A DNA stretch of 64,000 nt from Chlorocebus sabaeus (taxonomy: Eukaryota > Chordata > Mammalia > Primates > Cercopithecidae), in assembly GCF_047675955.1 (NCBI RefSeq), contig NC_132904.1, positions 1,551,501-1,615,500 on the forward strand, given 5' to 3'. Under the pieces are notes generated by a model. The model searched no databases. It was not told the DNA's origin and saw only the letters and a program-made list of their open reading frames with translations. The position numbers were made by a program, and so were the translations under genes. Position 1 is the stretch's first letter, and each line of letters begins with the position of its first letter. Of the stretch, positions 47,401 through 57,154 are shown piece by piece.

Positions 47401-50400
47401 GAAGGTTAGGGAGCCAAAAGCAATTAAGAAAGGGGCTCGAGGCCGGGCGCGGTGGCTCAAGCCTGTAATCCCAGCACTTTGGGAGGCCGAGACGGGCGGA
47501 TCACGAGGTCAGGAGATCGAGACCATCCTGGCTAACACGGTGAAACCCCGTCTCTACTAAAAAATACAAAAAACTAGCCAGGCGTGGTGGCGGCGCCTGT
47601 AGTCCCAGCTACTCGGGAGGCTGAGGCAGGAGAATGGCGTAAACCCGGGAGGCGGAGCTTGCAGTGAGCTGAGATCCGGCCACTGCACTCCACCCTGGGC
47701 GACAGAGCCAGACTCCGTCTCAAAAAAAAAAAAAAAAAAAAAAAAAAGAAAGGGGCTCGAGAAGAGTGGGCCAAGAAGCAGGGAAAGCAAAGGGGGCGCA
47801 AGGGTGCTAGATGGCAGAATGGGCTGAGAAGCATAAGCAGAGGTGGGACATAGAGGATGGGGCAGCCATGTGGGTGCAGGGGCAATGGATGGTGCTGGGT
47901 GGGTAGAGGAGAGGGAGGAGGAGAGTGGGAGAGAGAACAGGCTGATGGCTGGGAGTTGGGTGAGTCCATCGAAGCAAGGAAGGAAGGAAAATGGAAGGAC
48001 ATTCTGATGATGAATTGAGGGCTAGGTGGTCAGGCAGTTCTTCTATGACTGTGAATATTGACGGATGACAGATGGGTGAATGTGTGAAGGAAAAAGAATA
48101 GGGATGGGCAGATGGGTACAGAGAGGAACCGGCTCTGGCTATAGAGATGGACGGGACAGGTCACTGGAGGAACAGGGGAGAGGAAACACAAGGAAGGGAT
48201 GACATGAAAGTGGATGAAAGGGCAATGTTATGGTCTAATGTTCATGTCCCCCAAATTCCTGTATGAAATCCTAACCCCTAAAGTGATGGTAGGAGTTGGG
48301 GCTCTTGAGAGGATTAGGTCATGCATGGGATTGGCACCCTTATAAAAGGGGCCCCAGAGAAGCCCTAGGATTTACTGGCAAATAAGGACACAGAAGTTGA
48401 CAGCCTGCAACCCAGAAGAGGGTCCTGATCAGAACCTGACCATGCTGGCACCCTGGTCTCAGACTTCCAGCCTCCAGAACAGTGAGAAGTAAATACCCAG
48501 AGTTTATAAACCACCTATCCTATGATAATTCGTTACAGCAGGCTGGACAGGCTCATGCCACTCAACTTGGAGGCACATGAATGGGAGACATGAATAAAGC
48601 AAAGGAAGGAAAGGCGGGATGGATGTGGCTGGAAGGTCAGATGGGCAATGGACGAGAGGAAACAAAGACAGAATGGAAATTTTATGGCTGAATGATTAGC
48701 TATATTGGTAAAGCAGGTAGGCGGATGGTAGAAAGAATGAAGGGGGTGGAAGGGGAGAATGCGTGGCTGAAAAGTGGGGCAAAAGTAAGGAAAAGAAAAA
48801 AAATGAGAGGGAAAAGAAGAACGTGAGAAATTGATGCATGAACAGTGAGAGACAGGGTGGATGAGGAGGGAGGGAATAGAGAAAGTGACAGTGTCTGGAT
48901 TGCGCTGACAGATGGGGTGAGCTGAGGCACGCTGAGTATGAAGAAGGCACACAGTGAATGGGTGAGTGTGACTCAGTTTGGGGAGCAGCAGGAGGAAGGC
49001 TGGGTGGATGGCTTGAAGGGTGAATAAATGTGTTGCCATGTGAGGTCACAGCCATATGAGGTCACAGGATGGAGGGATGATTGGGTCTACTGACAGGTAG
49101 GGCTGGGAAGGAAAGTGGGCAATTACTAAGAAAGTGAGGCTAGATGAATAGTTTAGTGGGCTGATGCAGAAGGTTGGTGGGGACAGGATGGGAGAGCAGG
49201 GCAGGGAGGGGAGCCTGAATGATCACGTGTGAACACAGGTGGATGGAAGTTTGGGTGGCTCTTTGGAGGAGTTGAAAGGAATGTGGGAGGATGGATTGAA
49301 TATAAGTTTGGATGAATGGTCAGAGGGAGGATGGACAGATGGATGGACAGATGATGGATGGATGGGCAGATGGAGGATAGATGGATGAACAGATGGAGGA
49401 TGGATGGGTAGATGGATAGATGGATGGATGGTGGATGGATGAATGGAGGATAGATGGAGGATGGATGGATGAACAGATAGAGGATGGATGGACAAACGGA
49501 TGGATGGATGAAAGGTAAATGGATGGATGGATGGAGGGTGGATGGATGGGTGGATGGAGGATGGACAGATGGAGGATGGATGGATGGAAGATGGATGAAA
49601 GATGGATGGATGGATGGATGGAGGGTGGATGGACAAATGGATGGATGGATGAAAGATAAATGGATGGATGGATGGAGGGTGGATGGAGGGTGGATGGATG
49701 GGTGGATGGAGGATGGACAGATGGAGGATGGATGGATGGAAGATGGATGAATGATAGATGGATGGGGGATGGGAAAGATCAATGTGTGATGCTGATATTC
49801 AGAAAGGAGTGAGTGGGCGAGTGTGTACATCGAAAACCCAAGGCAGAACCCACCCACCTAACCTGTTCTTTCTGATCGCCCTGTCACTGGAAGGTCTCAC
49901 AGCCTCCTGGGCTCACATCTAGCAGCTGCTGTGTCCTGGCCACACCCGTTCCTCCTCTCCCACCCCCATCCTCAGCTCACAAGTTCTTCCACCTGGACCA
50001 CCACACTGGGACTTGAACCCTCTGCCTCGAGGCTTGACTTGTCCCCTTCCTCTACACTGGTTGCAGATTTCATGGCACTGATCATATCCTTCTCTTCCAT
50101 GTCTCCTACAGATGAGAGCCCAGCCCCTCACAAGGTTTTCAAACCCCTCACTGCACTGCCTCAGGCACTCTTCCAGGACTGTCTTCTATTTCCCAACGAG
50201 GACAAGGGCCTTGCCAACCCCCTCGACTGCCCCACCTACGTGTCTTAGTTTATGCCCTTTCCCCCACCTGAAACACCTTTCCCCTCACCAAGCTTCAAGG
50301 CCCGGTGAAATTGCTGCCTCCTCCTAGAAGTCTTCCAGCCTCACCCCAAACTGGGAATGAAATATTCCTTTTCTGAAACACTGTGGTGCTTCTTCCGTCT

Positions 50401-53400
50401 CATGTGTCCTCTGTCCACCAACATGAACACTCAGGTACATACACAAAGCACATATGCACACACCCTCACACACTTGTGTATACACATTTACACGTGCCAT
50501 GCACTCTCGTGTGATTACACACACATGTACACACACTCAGGTACATACACACAGCACACATGCACAGACCCTCACACACTTGTGCACACACATTTACACG
50601 TGCCATGCACACTCACGTGTGATTACACACACATGCACACTCAGGTACACACATCACGCAAGCACGCACACCCTCACCATTAGGTCAACATGTCTTGATC
50701 CATTGTTGGCCAGCTCTACCTTGAGCACAGGTTGGCTGGGGTGAACAGATGTGGCTGGGGCAGGACTGTCTCTGGAGGCTTTGCAGAAGAGAGACCTAGA
50801 TCTCACAAAAGCTCTCCAGGCTGAGGATGTGCATATGCAGACCGGGCTGTGCACCTCGCTCATGTCACATTTGCCGAGTGACCGGGGGCGGGGAACTGCT
50901 GAGGCCAGAAGGGTTAAAAACGCAGCTTGGATGCTGAGATGAGACGTTTGATCATCATCCAGCTGACCGCGGGAGCCAGTGGTCATCAGGAGGCAGTGTG
51001 TGGAGGCGGCATGAATGGAGAATTGACTTTCTATATCTCTGCCTTCCCCGGACACCAGGCTGTGCAAAATAAGGCTCCAATCTCCGCGCTGCAGATCCAG
51101 CCTGCGTTGAGCTGAATTGGCCCATGTGGGTGGGGGGTGGATGGATGGCTCGATGGGTGGATGGACACGTGGGGGCAGGCAAGGACACGCTGTCTATTTC
51201 GTACCACTGCATGCGGGCCTCCGCCCTGCTCACGTGTGCTGGCTTGAATGTTGTTTTGTTTCTATTTGTTTTGGGAACAGATGAGGGAACAGGGGCTCAG
51301 TGAGGCAAGATGGCTTGTCTGTCCCAAGAGCTCAGATTTTAGCCAAGACCTTCTGACCCCAAGTCCGCCCTGTGCCCTTGGTGTAGGGTGCAGAACAGGA
51401 GACCTGCAGCTGCGTGGCCAGAGGGATGCATTCCCAGGAGTGGGGTCCACAGCCAGCCAGTTCCGTCCTCCCTTCTGCCCAGGATAGAGGCAACTCACCT
51501 CGCACCCACTCCCAAGTATGCCCCAAAGCCTCTCTGCCCTGGCTACTCCCAACCCCCGCAGGAAGGACACGGGAGAAGCAGGCCTGGGAGGAGGTGTAAT
51601 GAGCAGTCCCTGCCCCTCAGAAGGGCCAAGCTCACACCACCCCCAACCCCTGCAGAAACCCGGCACCACCCAGAAGTCTCTGACCTACCTACACCCGAGC
51701 CAGATGGGCCTGCCCCATGCCAGCCGGCCAGCCACAGCCTGGGCCAAGCGGGAGGAGGGACGGCTTCCGGACAGGAGCCCAGGCAGCCAGACCCATGTCC
51801 GCAGGCTGTTGGCAGGGCACAGAGAGGGGAGGCAGAGCTCCACCAGCTGCAGCTTCAGCCCCGCAACACCGGAGCTCTCTGCTCAGGATGGGTCTGGGGA
51901 GCCACAGCTGGAGCTGGTCGGAGGCATGACCCTCAGTTCCAGGGGTCCCTTTCCTTTGTTGCTTCTACACACACACACACACGCACACACGTGTGTGTGC
52001 ATGCAGAAACACACACTCACCACACACGCACACATGCTCTCACGCACTTGTACACACACATTTATATGTGCCATGCACACTCACGTGTGATTACACACAC
52101 ATGCACACTCAGGTGCATACACACATCACACATGCACACACACTCTCACACACTTGTACACACACATTTACATGCACCACACACGTATGATTACAAACAT
52201 GCACACTGAGGTACATACACAAAGCACATATGCACACATCCTCACACACGTGTGTGTACACATTTACACGTGCCATGCACATTCATGCAATTACACACAC
52301 ATGCACACACAGGTACATACACACAGCACACATGCACACACCCTCACATACTTGTGCACACACATTTACATGTGCCATGCACACTCACGTGTGATTACAC
52401 ACACATGCACACTCAGGTACACATATGCATGCGTGCACACCCTCACACACTTGTGCACACACATTTACACGTGCCATGCACACACATGTGTGATTACACA
52501 CGTGCACACTCAACTACATACAGACAGTACATATGCACACACCCTCACACACTTGTGTACACACATTTACACGTGCCATGCACACTCATGTGATTACACA
52601 CACGGACACACAGGCACATACAGCACACATGCACACATCCTCACACACTTGTGCACACACATTTACACATGCCATGCACACTCACGTGTAATACACACAT
52701 GCACACACTCAGGAACACACATTACACATGAACATACCCTTGCTCATTGTACACACACATGTGATTACACACACATGCACACACTTAGGAACACATATTA
52801 CACATGAACATACCCTTGCACATTGTGCACACACATTTACACACACCATGCACACACATGCAATTACACAGGTACATACACACACACCACATATGTACAC
52901 ACGCCCTCACACACTTGGGCACACACATTTACACACACCATGTGCACTCACATGATTACACACACATGCACACATATGCATGCACGTGTGCACACACACA
53001 AATACACTCATGCCTACACACATACACATGCACACACACAAAATAAATGTACACATTCATGCACACAATGCATCCACATGCACACATACAATTACACTCA
53101 CAGTACACGCCCATTTATGCAATTACACTTGAGTACATGCATACACTGGCACGTGCTGGCTCACACACAGGCCCCTGTGTCAGAGCCCAGGGATGGGTCG
53201 GCACGCCCGAGGTTGAAGGTGCCCGTGCCAGTGGGCAATGCCGGGGGTTGGCAATGATGATGAGTCAGGAGCAGGACCCGAAAGCCGACGGCAGTTGCGA
53301 TGCCGGCCGGGGTGGGGCTCCAGCTCAAGGATGGAGCAGAGGCGAAGCTGGCCGGGCGTCCTTTCCCCCAGCCAGCTTCTGCCCAGCCTCTTCCCTCCCC

Positions 53401-56400
53401 ACATCCCCCGTCTTCTCCCCCACCCGGCAGGGCAGCTGCACTGGTGGAGTACATCTGGCCTTGGCCACTCAAGTCTGGGCTGGGGAAATGTGATGATTAG
53501 GCTAAACGTGAGCCAAGCCCTTCCTTCCGGTGCCTCGGGGTGGGGAGGAGGGCACCGGGGCCAGCCCTCGCCCTCACGCTCCTTTCCCCAGGAAGGGCTC
53601 CAGCACCAGACACATTTACACAGGGCTGCCCCCCTCACTGTGAGCCCATCACAGCCTCCCTCCCACCACCTCCATCCCTGTCGCTCCACCTTGACCTCAG
53701 GGGGACTGGGTCATGTCTGCCCAGCACCTGCTCTGCTACCAGTCAGCTCTTCTCGCAGCACTGAGGTGATTCTGGAAGTCATGCCCTCTCAGGGTGGGGG
53801 CTGGGGAGGTGTAGAACCTGTTTACACCCCTCTTCCCTGAGCTGTCCTGGCCACCCAGGACTGGTCTCCACGCATGGCCTGGCAGAGCTGTGTAAGCACC
53901 TGCCCTTGGGCTCCGGGTGAGGAGCTGGATAAGAAGGTGGCCGCTCTTCCTTTCCACAAGGGTAGGATTCCAAGCCCTCTTCAGCCCCATGCTGGCCCTA
54001 TCCCTGTACACGGAGGAGTGGCTGTTGCCCAGGTCTATGTCCCATGTCCCCTGAGCCCGAGCACTGACCCCCTTGGCCCGCCCCCAGCCCCTCCTGCAGG
54101 TTCCGCTGTGCTGGCTGAGCAGAAAGCCAGGCTCTGATGGCTCAGGAGAGGGAAGGGCAGATCCCTGCCCGCCCAGACCTAGCCACTACCTCAACCTCTC
54201 TGGGACCCGCGATCAGGACCCCTCGCTGTCCTTTGAACCCTTGGCCCCTCAACTGCACCTGCTCTACCCGTGTGCTCCCCTGAGAGGGAGAGGGGCTGAG
54301 CTCGCCAGCCAGGGACCGTCCTGCCGGCACCACCTCTCCAGCCCGCCCTTGCCCCCTGCCGCCACCCGGACTCACTTTGAGGGAGTAGGCCAAGGCGATG
54401 AAGCCCAGGCAGCAGAAGTTGAGGTAGACGAAGTTGAAGATGGACCATAGGTAATAGTCGTTCACCTCGGTGGTGTCCGGGTAGACCTCGATGACGGTCG
54501 TGGGGTTGGTCATCGTCTTCTTCTCGGCTAGGTGCTTGCAGGCCGGGGGCGCGCCGGTGGCCCGCACGCTGTCGGTCTTGCTGCTCTTGGACTCCATGGG
54601 GAACAGTGTGGGCGCCATCGGGGGAGAGGCCGAGGGCTCAGGGGCAGGGGCCGCTGGAGCCTGCAGGGCGGGGGGCTTGGACACGCAAGCGAAGCAGCCC
54701 TTGGGCGAACCTGCCGGGGGCCTCGGGATCCAGAAGGCCCCGTCCAGGGGGACTCGGGCTTCCTGGGCGCCGTCCGTGGTGCTGGCCGGGGCTCCCAGCG
54801 GGGCTGGGCACTGGCCGGGGCCCTGGGCCTGGAGAGGAGAGAGTGAGAGCGAGCTGGGCCCGGCCCACCGGCCAGCACCCACCCTCACGCCCGGCGGCCC
54901 TGAGAACAGCCCCAGTGGAGACGGAAATCTCTGCGGGGGCCGCCAGCTGCCAGCCTGCCACCTGCCTCCCCCACCCGCCCCGGGGCCTCGGCGGCCACAG
55001 ACGATGCCAAAGCCCTTCGCAGCAGCCTTGGCAGGGACCTGGGGCTTTCATCACTTTGCCATCTGCGCACAAACACTCACCCACTGACACACACAACAGC
55101 ACCCCCCCAGAAGCACACCGACGCTGAGACTGACACTGTTGCAAAACACAGAGTGCCCCAGCACCCCAAACAACCCCGCACACATGGGGCGCCGGACCCA
55201 CAGCCACGCTGCCTCAGCCGCCAACCGGCAGAGCGAGCAGAGCGGCCAAAGCACCTGTCCACGGCGCCCGCGGACACCCGATACCGCCACGGGCACCGCC
55301 ACGGACTCCACCGCGGGATCTCCAGACCCCGGGCGCACCCGCGGGCGCGCTCAGAGCCACTGAGGAGTAAACAGCTCCCCACACAAGGCGACGCAGGCTT
55401 AGCCACGAGCGCTGAGAACCGGCACAAGTGCGGGGTCTCCAACTCGTGCGCACCGCCCCCCACCTCCAACGTGGGGACCCCAAGCGCGCACACTTGCCCG
55501 GAGCCACGCACCCCCGGGCCATACACAGACGCACAATGACAGGCTGCGAAACGAACACTTCTCCAACGCGGCACCAAGTCGCTCGCACCCTGCGCCACCC
55601 CGCGTGCCCAGCGCCCGTGCAGCGCGCGCCGGGGGGTCTGCGGCCGAGGCTCTGCGGCCCCCAGCCCGACCCGGGTCTGCCGCAACCGCTCGGACTGCGC
55701 CTCCTCACCTACAAACGACTCCTCGGCGCGCAGCCGGACCCCCTGCGCCTCGGTGCGCGCGTCCTTCCGCCGTCCCGCGGGCCGCTGTCTGTCCACTGAT
55801 CCGCGTCCCAGCGGCCCAACCTTGAGGGGGTGGGGAGCGTGCGGGGCTCGGCGGCGGCGCTGCTGCCTCCCCAGCCGCCTGTGCTCCCTCCGCAGCGCCA
55901 GACCGGCCGCGCGGCTGCAGCCCAGAACCTGACTCACGGCGGCGGTGGCGGCGGGCGCAGCCACCTCCCCGCCTCCCGCCTCCTCCTGCCGGGAGGGTGG
56001 GGGCTGCGGGCCCCGCCGGAAGCCGCGACCCCGGGGAGTTGCAAGGTCCTGCAGGGATGGGACCCCTACAGCGCCCGACCAGGGTGCCGGCGCTACCTCC
56101 ATCTCCCCGGACCCACTGTGTCTTCCTCCCCACCCCACCCGGCCGCATCCCTCTCGCGGAGCCCCCAGCCCCGTGAAAGACTAGCGGCTCCCGGAACCTC
56201 TCTATCTGCCTCTATTAACGCTCTCCCCATCGCGCTCCACCCCAGCGCCTGGGCCCTGCTGCCTCAAGGGACCCCCGCCCCTGGGTCCTACCCTTCTGGC
56301 CTGTTGACTCTCAGTTCCAGCGGCTCAGTTCCCTCCTAAGGAAGCTCCAGTCCCCTCCTGAAGAAGCTCCAGTCCCCTGAGCCCCAGCAGGCCTTTTACC

Positions 56401-57154
56401 TGAGTGCCTATCTCTGCCCGTCCTATCCCTAACCAAGTCACCAAGGCCCCCAAGGCCACCCTCCAGTCCCTTCCCTCCTTAGCCCACCAAGTCCAGGCCC
56501 TCCGACAAGTTTCAGAGCCCCCTACTCTGTTCCTTCCTGGCTGAGCCCACTTCTGCCCATCGGAGCTCCTGCCCCCTTTCCTGGAGTCTGACTTCACCCA
56601 GCCAGGGCCCACTCCAGTTCACTCCCAGAGTCTGGGAGCATGCGGCCTCTCCTGCACAGACCCCAGGTCACACTCCCTCTGCCCGCAGGGCAAAGTGTCC
56701 CATTCCGAGCTCTGGTCCCATGCTGAGGTCCTGGCTGCTAAGGACACTTGTCTCCCTGAAGGCTGGTCCACTCACCTGCCCACAGCCTCTCTGCGATCCC
56801 TACCAGCCCTTCTGGGCCTGGTCCCCTGAGGCTTCTTTGTTCCCTGTGAATCACTTTTTCTAACCAATGCTGGTCCTCCCAGCCTCAGCCGCCTCCACTA
56901 CCCCACCACATCCTCGCTCTCACGGTACGCTTGGCCCCAACTGATCTTCCATCCCCATAACAGTCCCCATGAGTCCCTCCCCAAAGAGAAAACTCTGGCC
57001 CTGCCTCCCTGCCTCCCTCCGAGTCCCCCACTTCACCACACAGGTGCCCTAAACTGGGTCCTCTTCACCAACCTCCAGCTCCCACTGAGCCCCGACCCTC
57101 TCCAAAGTCCCCGGAAGCTGAGGGTGCATGGCGGCCCCCGTTTCCCTCCCTCAT
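41345..57154 (-). CDS. IFITM10: IFITM10, whole coding span (three coding exons)
   Basis: Interferon-induced transmembrane protein 10, a CD225-family member with a long proline-rich N terminus; its cellular role is poorly defined, and antiviral activity as in IFITM1-3 should not be assumed. Coding exons on the minus strand are 57154-57073 (uncertain start), 54828-54376 and 41494-41345. Junctions are phase 0: GAG|GTTGGT donor, CCAG|GCC acceptor, AAA|GTGAGT donor, TTCAG|GTG acceptor. Exon 2 supplies 151 residues and exon 3 supplies 49 plus stop. These match a remembered human length of 228, of which exon 1 gives 28. In this sequence exon 1 is two bases shorter from that ATG to the donor, so the human start is out of frame. 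The next in-frame ATG (57129-57127) gives a 219-residue product. Introns: 2244 bp and 12,881 bp. Confidence 0.9.
42580..43115 (+). repeat. GGAGT/GGATG/GGAAT pentameric satellite
   Basis: About 530 bases of 5-bp units in shifting order (GGAGT GGATG GGAAT GGATG), with larger 25-bp periods such as GGATGGAATGGATGGAGTGGA near 42780-42860. Resembles the (GGAAT)n satellite II/III motif. All three plus-strand frames are open and rich in MEW/DGV strings. Confidence 0.95.
43640..43855 (+). mobile_element. MIR SINE
   Basis: AGCATAGAGGTTAAAGCACAG, then CTTAGGCAAGCTAACAACTC, then TTTCCTCATCTGTGACATGAAG, then GGTTGTGGGAAAGGC, in MIR consensus order. Confidence 0.8.
45024..45330 (+). mobile_element. Alu with 25-base poly(A)
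   Basis: GGCCGGGCGCGGTGGCTCACACC; long uninterrupted A tail at 45306-45330. Confidence 0.9.
45650..46140 (+). mobile_element. Ancient LINE-like (L2-type) relic
   Basis: CAATATTTACTTAGTGCCTGC, CCTCATGTAGCTTACATTG and ATAAACACAATAAATAAG resemble a common mammalian repeat I associate with L2 3' regions. Family uncertain. Confidence 0.4.
46221..46513 (+). mobile_element. Alu
   Basis: Sense Alu (GGGACCGGGTGCGATGG ... CATCTCAAAAAAAAAAAAG). Confidence 0.9.
46929..47312 (+). mobile_element. MaLR LTR (MSTA/MSTB-like)
   Basis: Sense: TATAGTTTGAACATCTGTCCCC ... CAAATTAAACCTCTTTTCC ... TGGCCTAATAC, the MST-type order with its polyadenylation region near 47238. Confidence 0.75.
47441..47745 (+). mobile_element. 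Young AluYR-type element with a perfect 15-bp target duplication
   Basis: Flanked by exact AAGAAAGGGGCTCGA (47426-47440 and 47746-47760), with an uninterrupted tail of about 25 A. The body is very close to the rhesus AluYRa-type consensus as I recall it, including GGCTCAAGCC, GAGACGGGCGG, GGCGTAAACCC and GATCCGGCC. Confidence 0.95.
48226..48548 (+). mobile_element. MaLR LTR (MLT1/MST group)
   Basis: Sense: TGTTATGGTCTAATGTTCATG ... TTATAAAAGGGGCCCCAGAG ... CTTCCAGCCTCCAGAACAGTG. Confidence 0.75.
49320..49775 (+). repeat. (GGAT)n tetranucleotide tract with GGA/CAGA interruptions
   Basis: ATGGATGGATGG runs mixed with GGACAGATGGA and GGAGGATGGA. A block of about 168 bp beginning GGATGGATGGATGAAAG recurs near 49498 and 49638, so part of the tract has duplicated. 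Confidence 0.95.
50410..50680 (+). repeat. CA-rich VNTR, block 1 (about 105-bp unit)
   Basis: Unit CAGGTACATACACA...CACCCTCACACACTTGTG...TTTACACGTGCCATGCAC...GTGTGATTACACAC starts at 50432, 50538 and 50642 (spacing 106 and 104). Confidence 0.9.
51965..53160 (+). repeat. CA-rich VNTR, block 2 (about 100-bp unit, around ten copies)
   Basis: Same unit as block 1. AGGTACATAC-type landmarks fall at 52111, 52209, 52311, 52415, 52512, 52612, 52711 and 52787 (spacing 76-104), decaying into shorter CA units towards 53160. Confidence 0.92.
54376..54828 (-). CDS. IFITM10: IFITM10 exon 2 (proline-rich region and first CD225 helix)
   Basis: 453 bases, phase 0 at both ends. The first about 100 residues are Pro/Ala-rich (APAAPAPEPSASPP) with a CFAC motif. 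Then MTNPTTVIEVYP leads to NDYYLWSIFNFVYLNFCCLG, the CD225 intramembrane helix, whose paired Cys correspond by position to the palmitoylated pair in IFITM3 (inference). It ends at YSLK, and exon 3 continues VRDKK, together the family S-x-K-x-RD signature. Unlike IFITM1-3, the N-terminal arm is long and has no evident YxxL-type endocytic signal. Confidence 0.95.
54829..57072 (-). other. IFITM10: IFITM10 intron 1, containing a CpG island
   Basis: Spans from the GTTGGT donor at 57072 to the CTCTCCAG acceptor at 54829. The middle is strongly CpG-rich (listed separately). 56150-57072 is C/T-rich with no recognised element. Confidence 0.75.
55180..56150. promoter_or_regulatory. CpG island
   Basis: Dense CpG over nearly 1 kb (for example CGCCACGGGCACCGCCACGG, CGCGCGCCGGGGGG, GGCGGCGGCGCTGC), in contrast to CpG-poor flanks. 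It lies between the candidate exon 1 and exon 2 of IFITM10 and could serve an alternative first exon. Long frames here (55077-56138 minus, 353 codons) are open because GC-rich sequence lacks stops. Confidence 0.75.
57073..57154 (-). CDS. IFITM10: IFITM10 candidate first coding exon (start uncertain)
   Basis: The ATG at 57154-57152 opens a frame (MREG...) resembling the remembered human start, but it reaches the GAG|GTTGGT donor in the wrong phase for exon 2. The frame that continues into exon 2 ends in TLERVGAQWELE and is closed upstream by TGA (57153-57151). Its only Met is at 57129-57127, giving 19 residues. Either translation starts there, or two single-base differences (in the GAGGGAAACGG and CCGGGGACT runs) are real lesions or sequence errors. 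The mRNA 5' end is not visible. Confidence 0.6.

Larger units (their letters stand above)
41495..54375 (-). other. IFITM10: IFITM10 intron 2, tandem-repeat-rich
   Basis: GT-AG intron of 12.9 kb. It contains a pentamer satellite, GGAT tetramers, two CA-rich VNTR blocks, three Alus, two MaLR LTRs and a MIR (listed separately). 41495-42579, 43116-43639, 43856-44890, 47746-48225, 48549-49319, 49776-50409, 50690-51964 and 53165-54375 hold no recognised gene or repeat. Confidence 0.85.

Noticed and set aside
51388..52209. 273-codon plus-strand frame in IFITM10 intron 2
   Set aside because: Its second half is VNTR and its first half has no domain or splice support.
54142..54888. IFITM10 as a single 248-codon frame starting at 54888
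   Set aside because: It reads through both the CCAG acceptor at 54829 and the GTGAGT donor at 54375; the spliced model reproduces the complete CD225 domain instead.
55077..56138. 353-codon minus-strand frame over the CpG island
   Set aside because: High GC removes stop codons; several other frames are equally open and no domain is visible.
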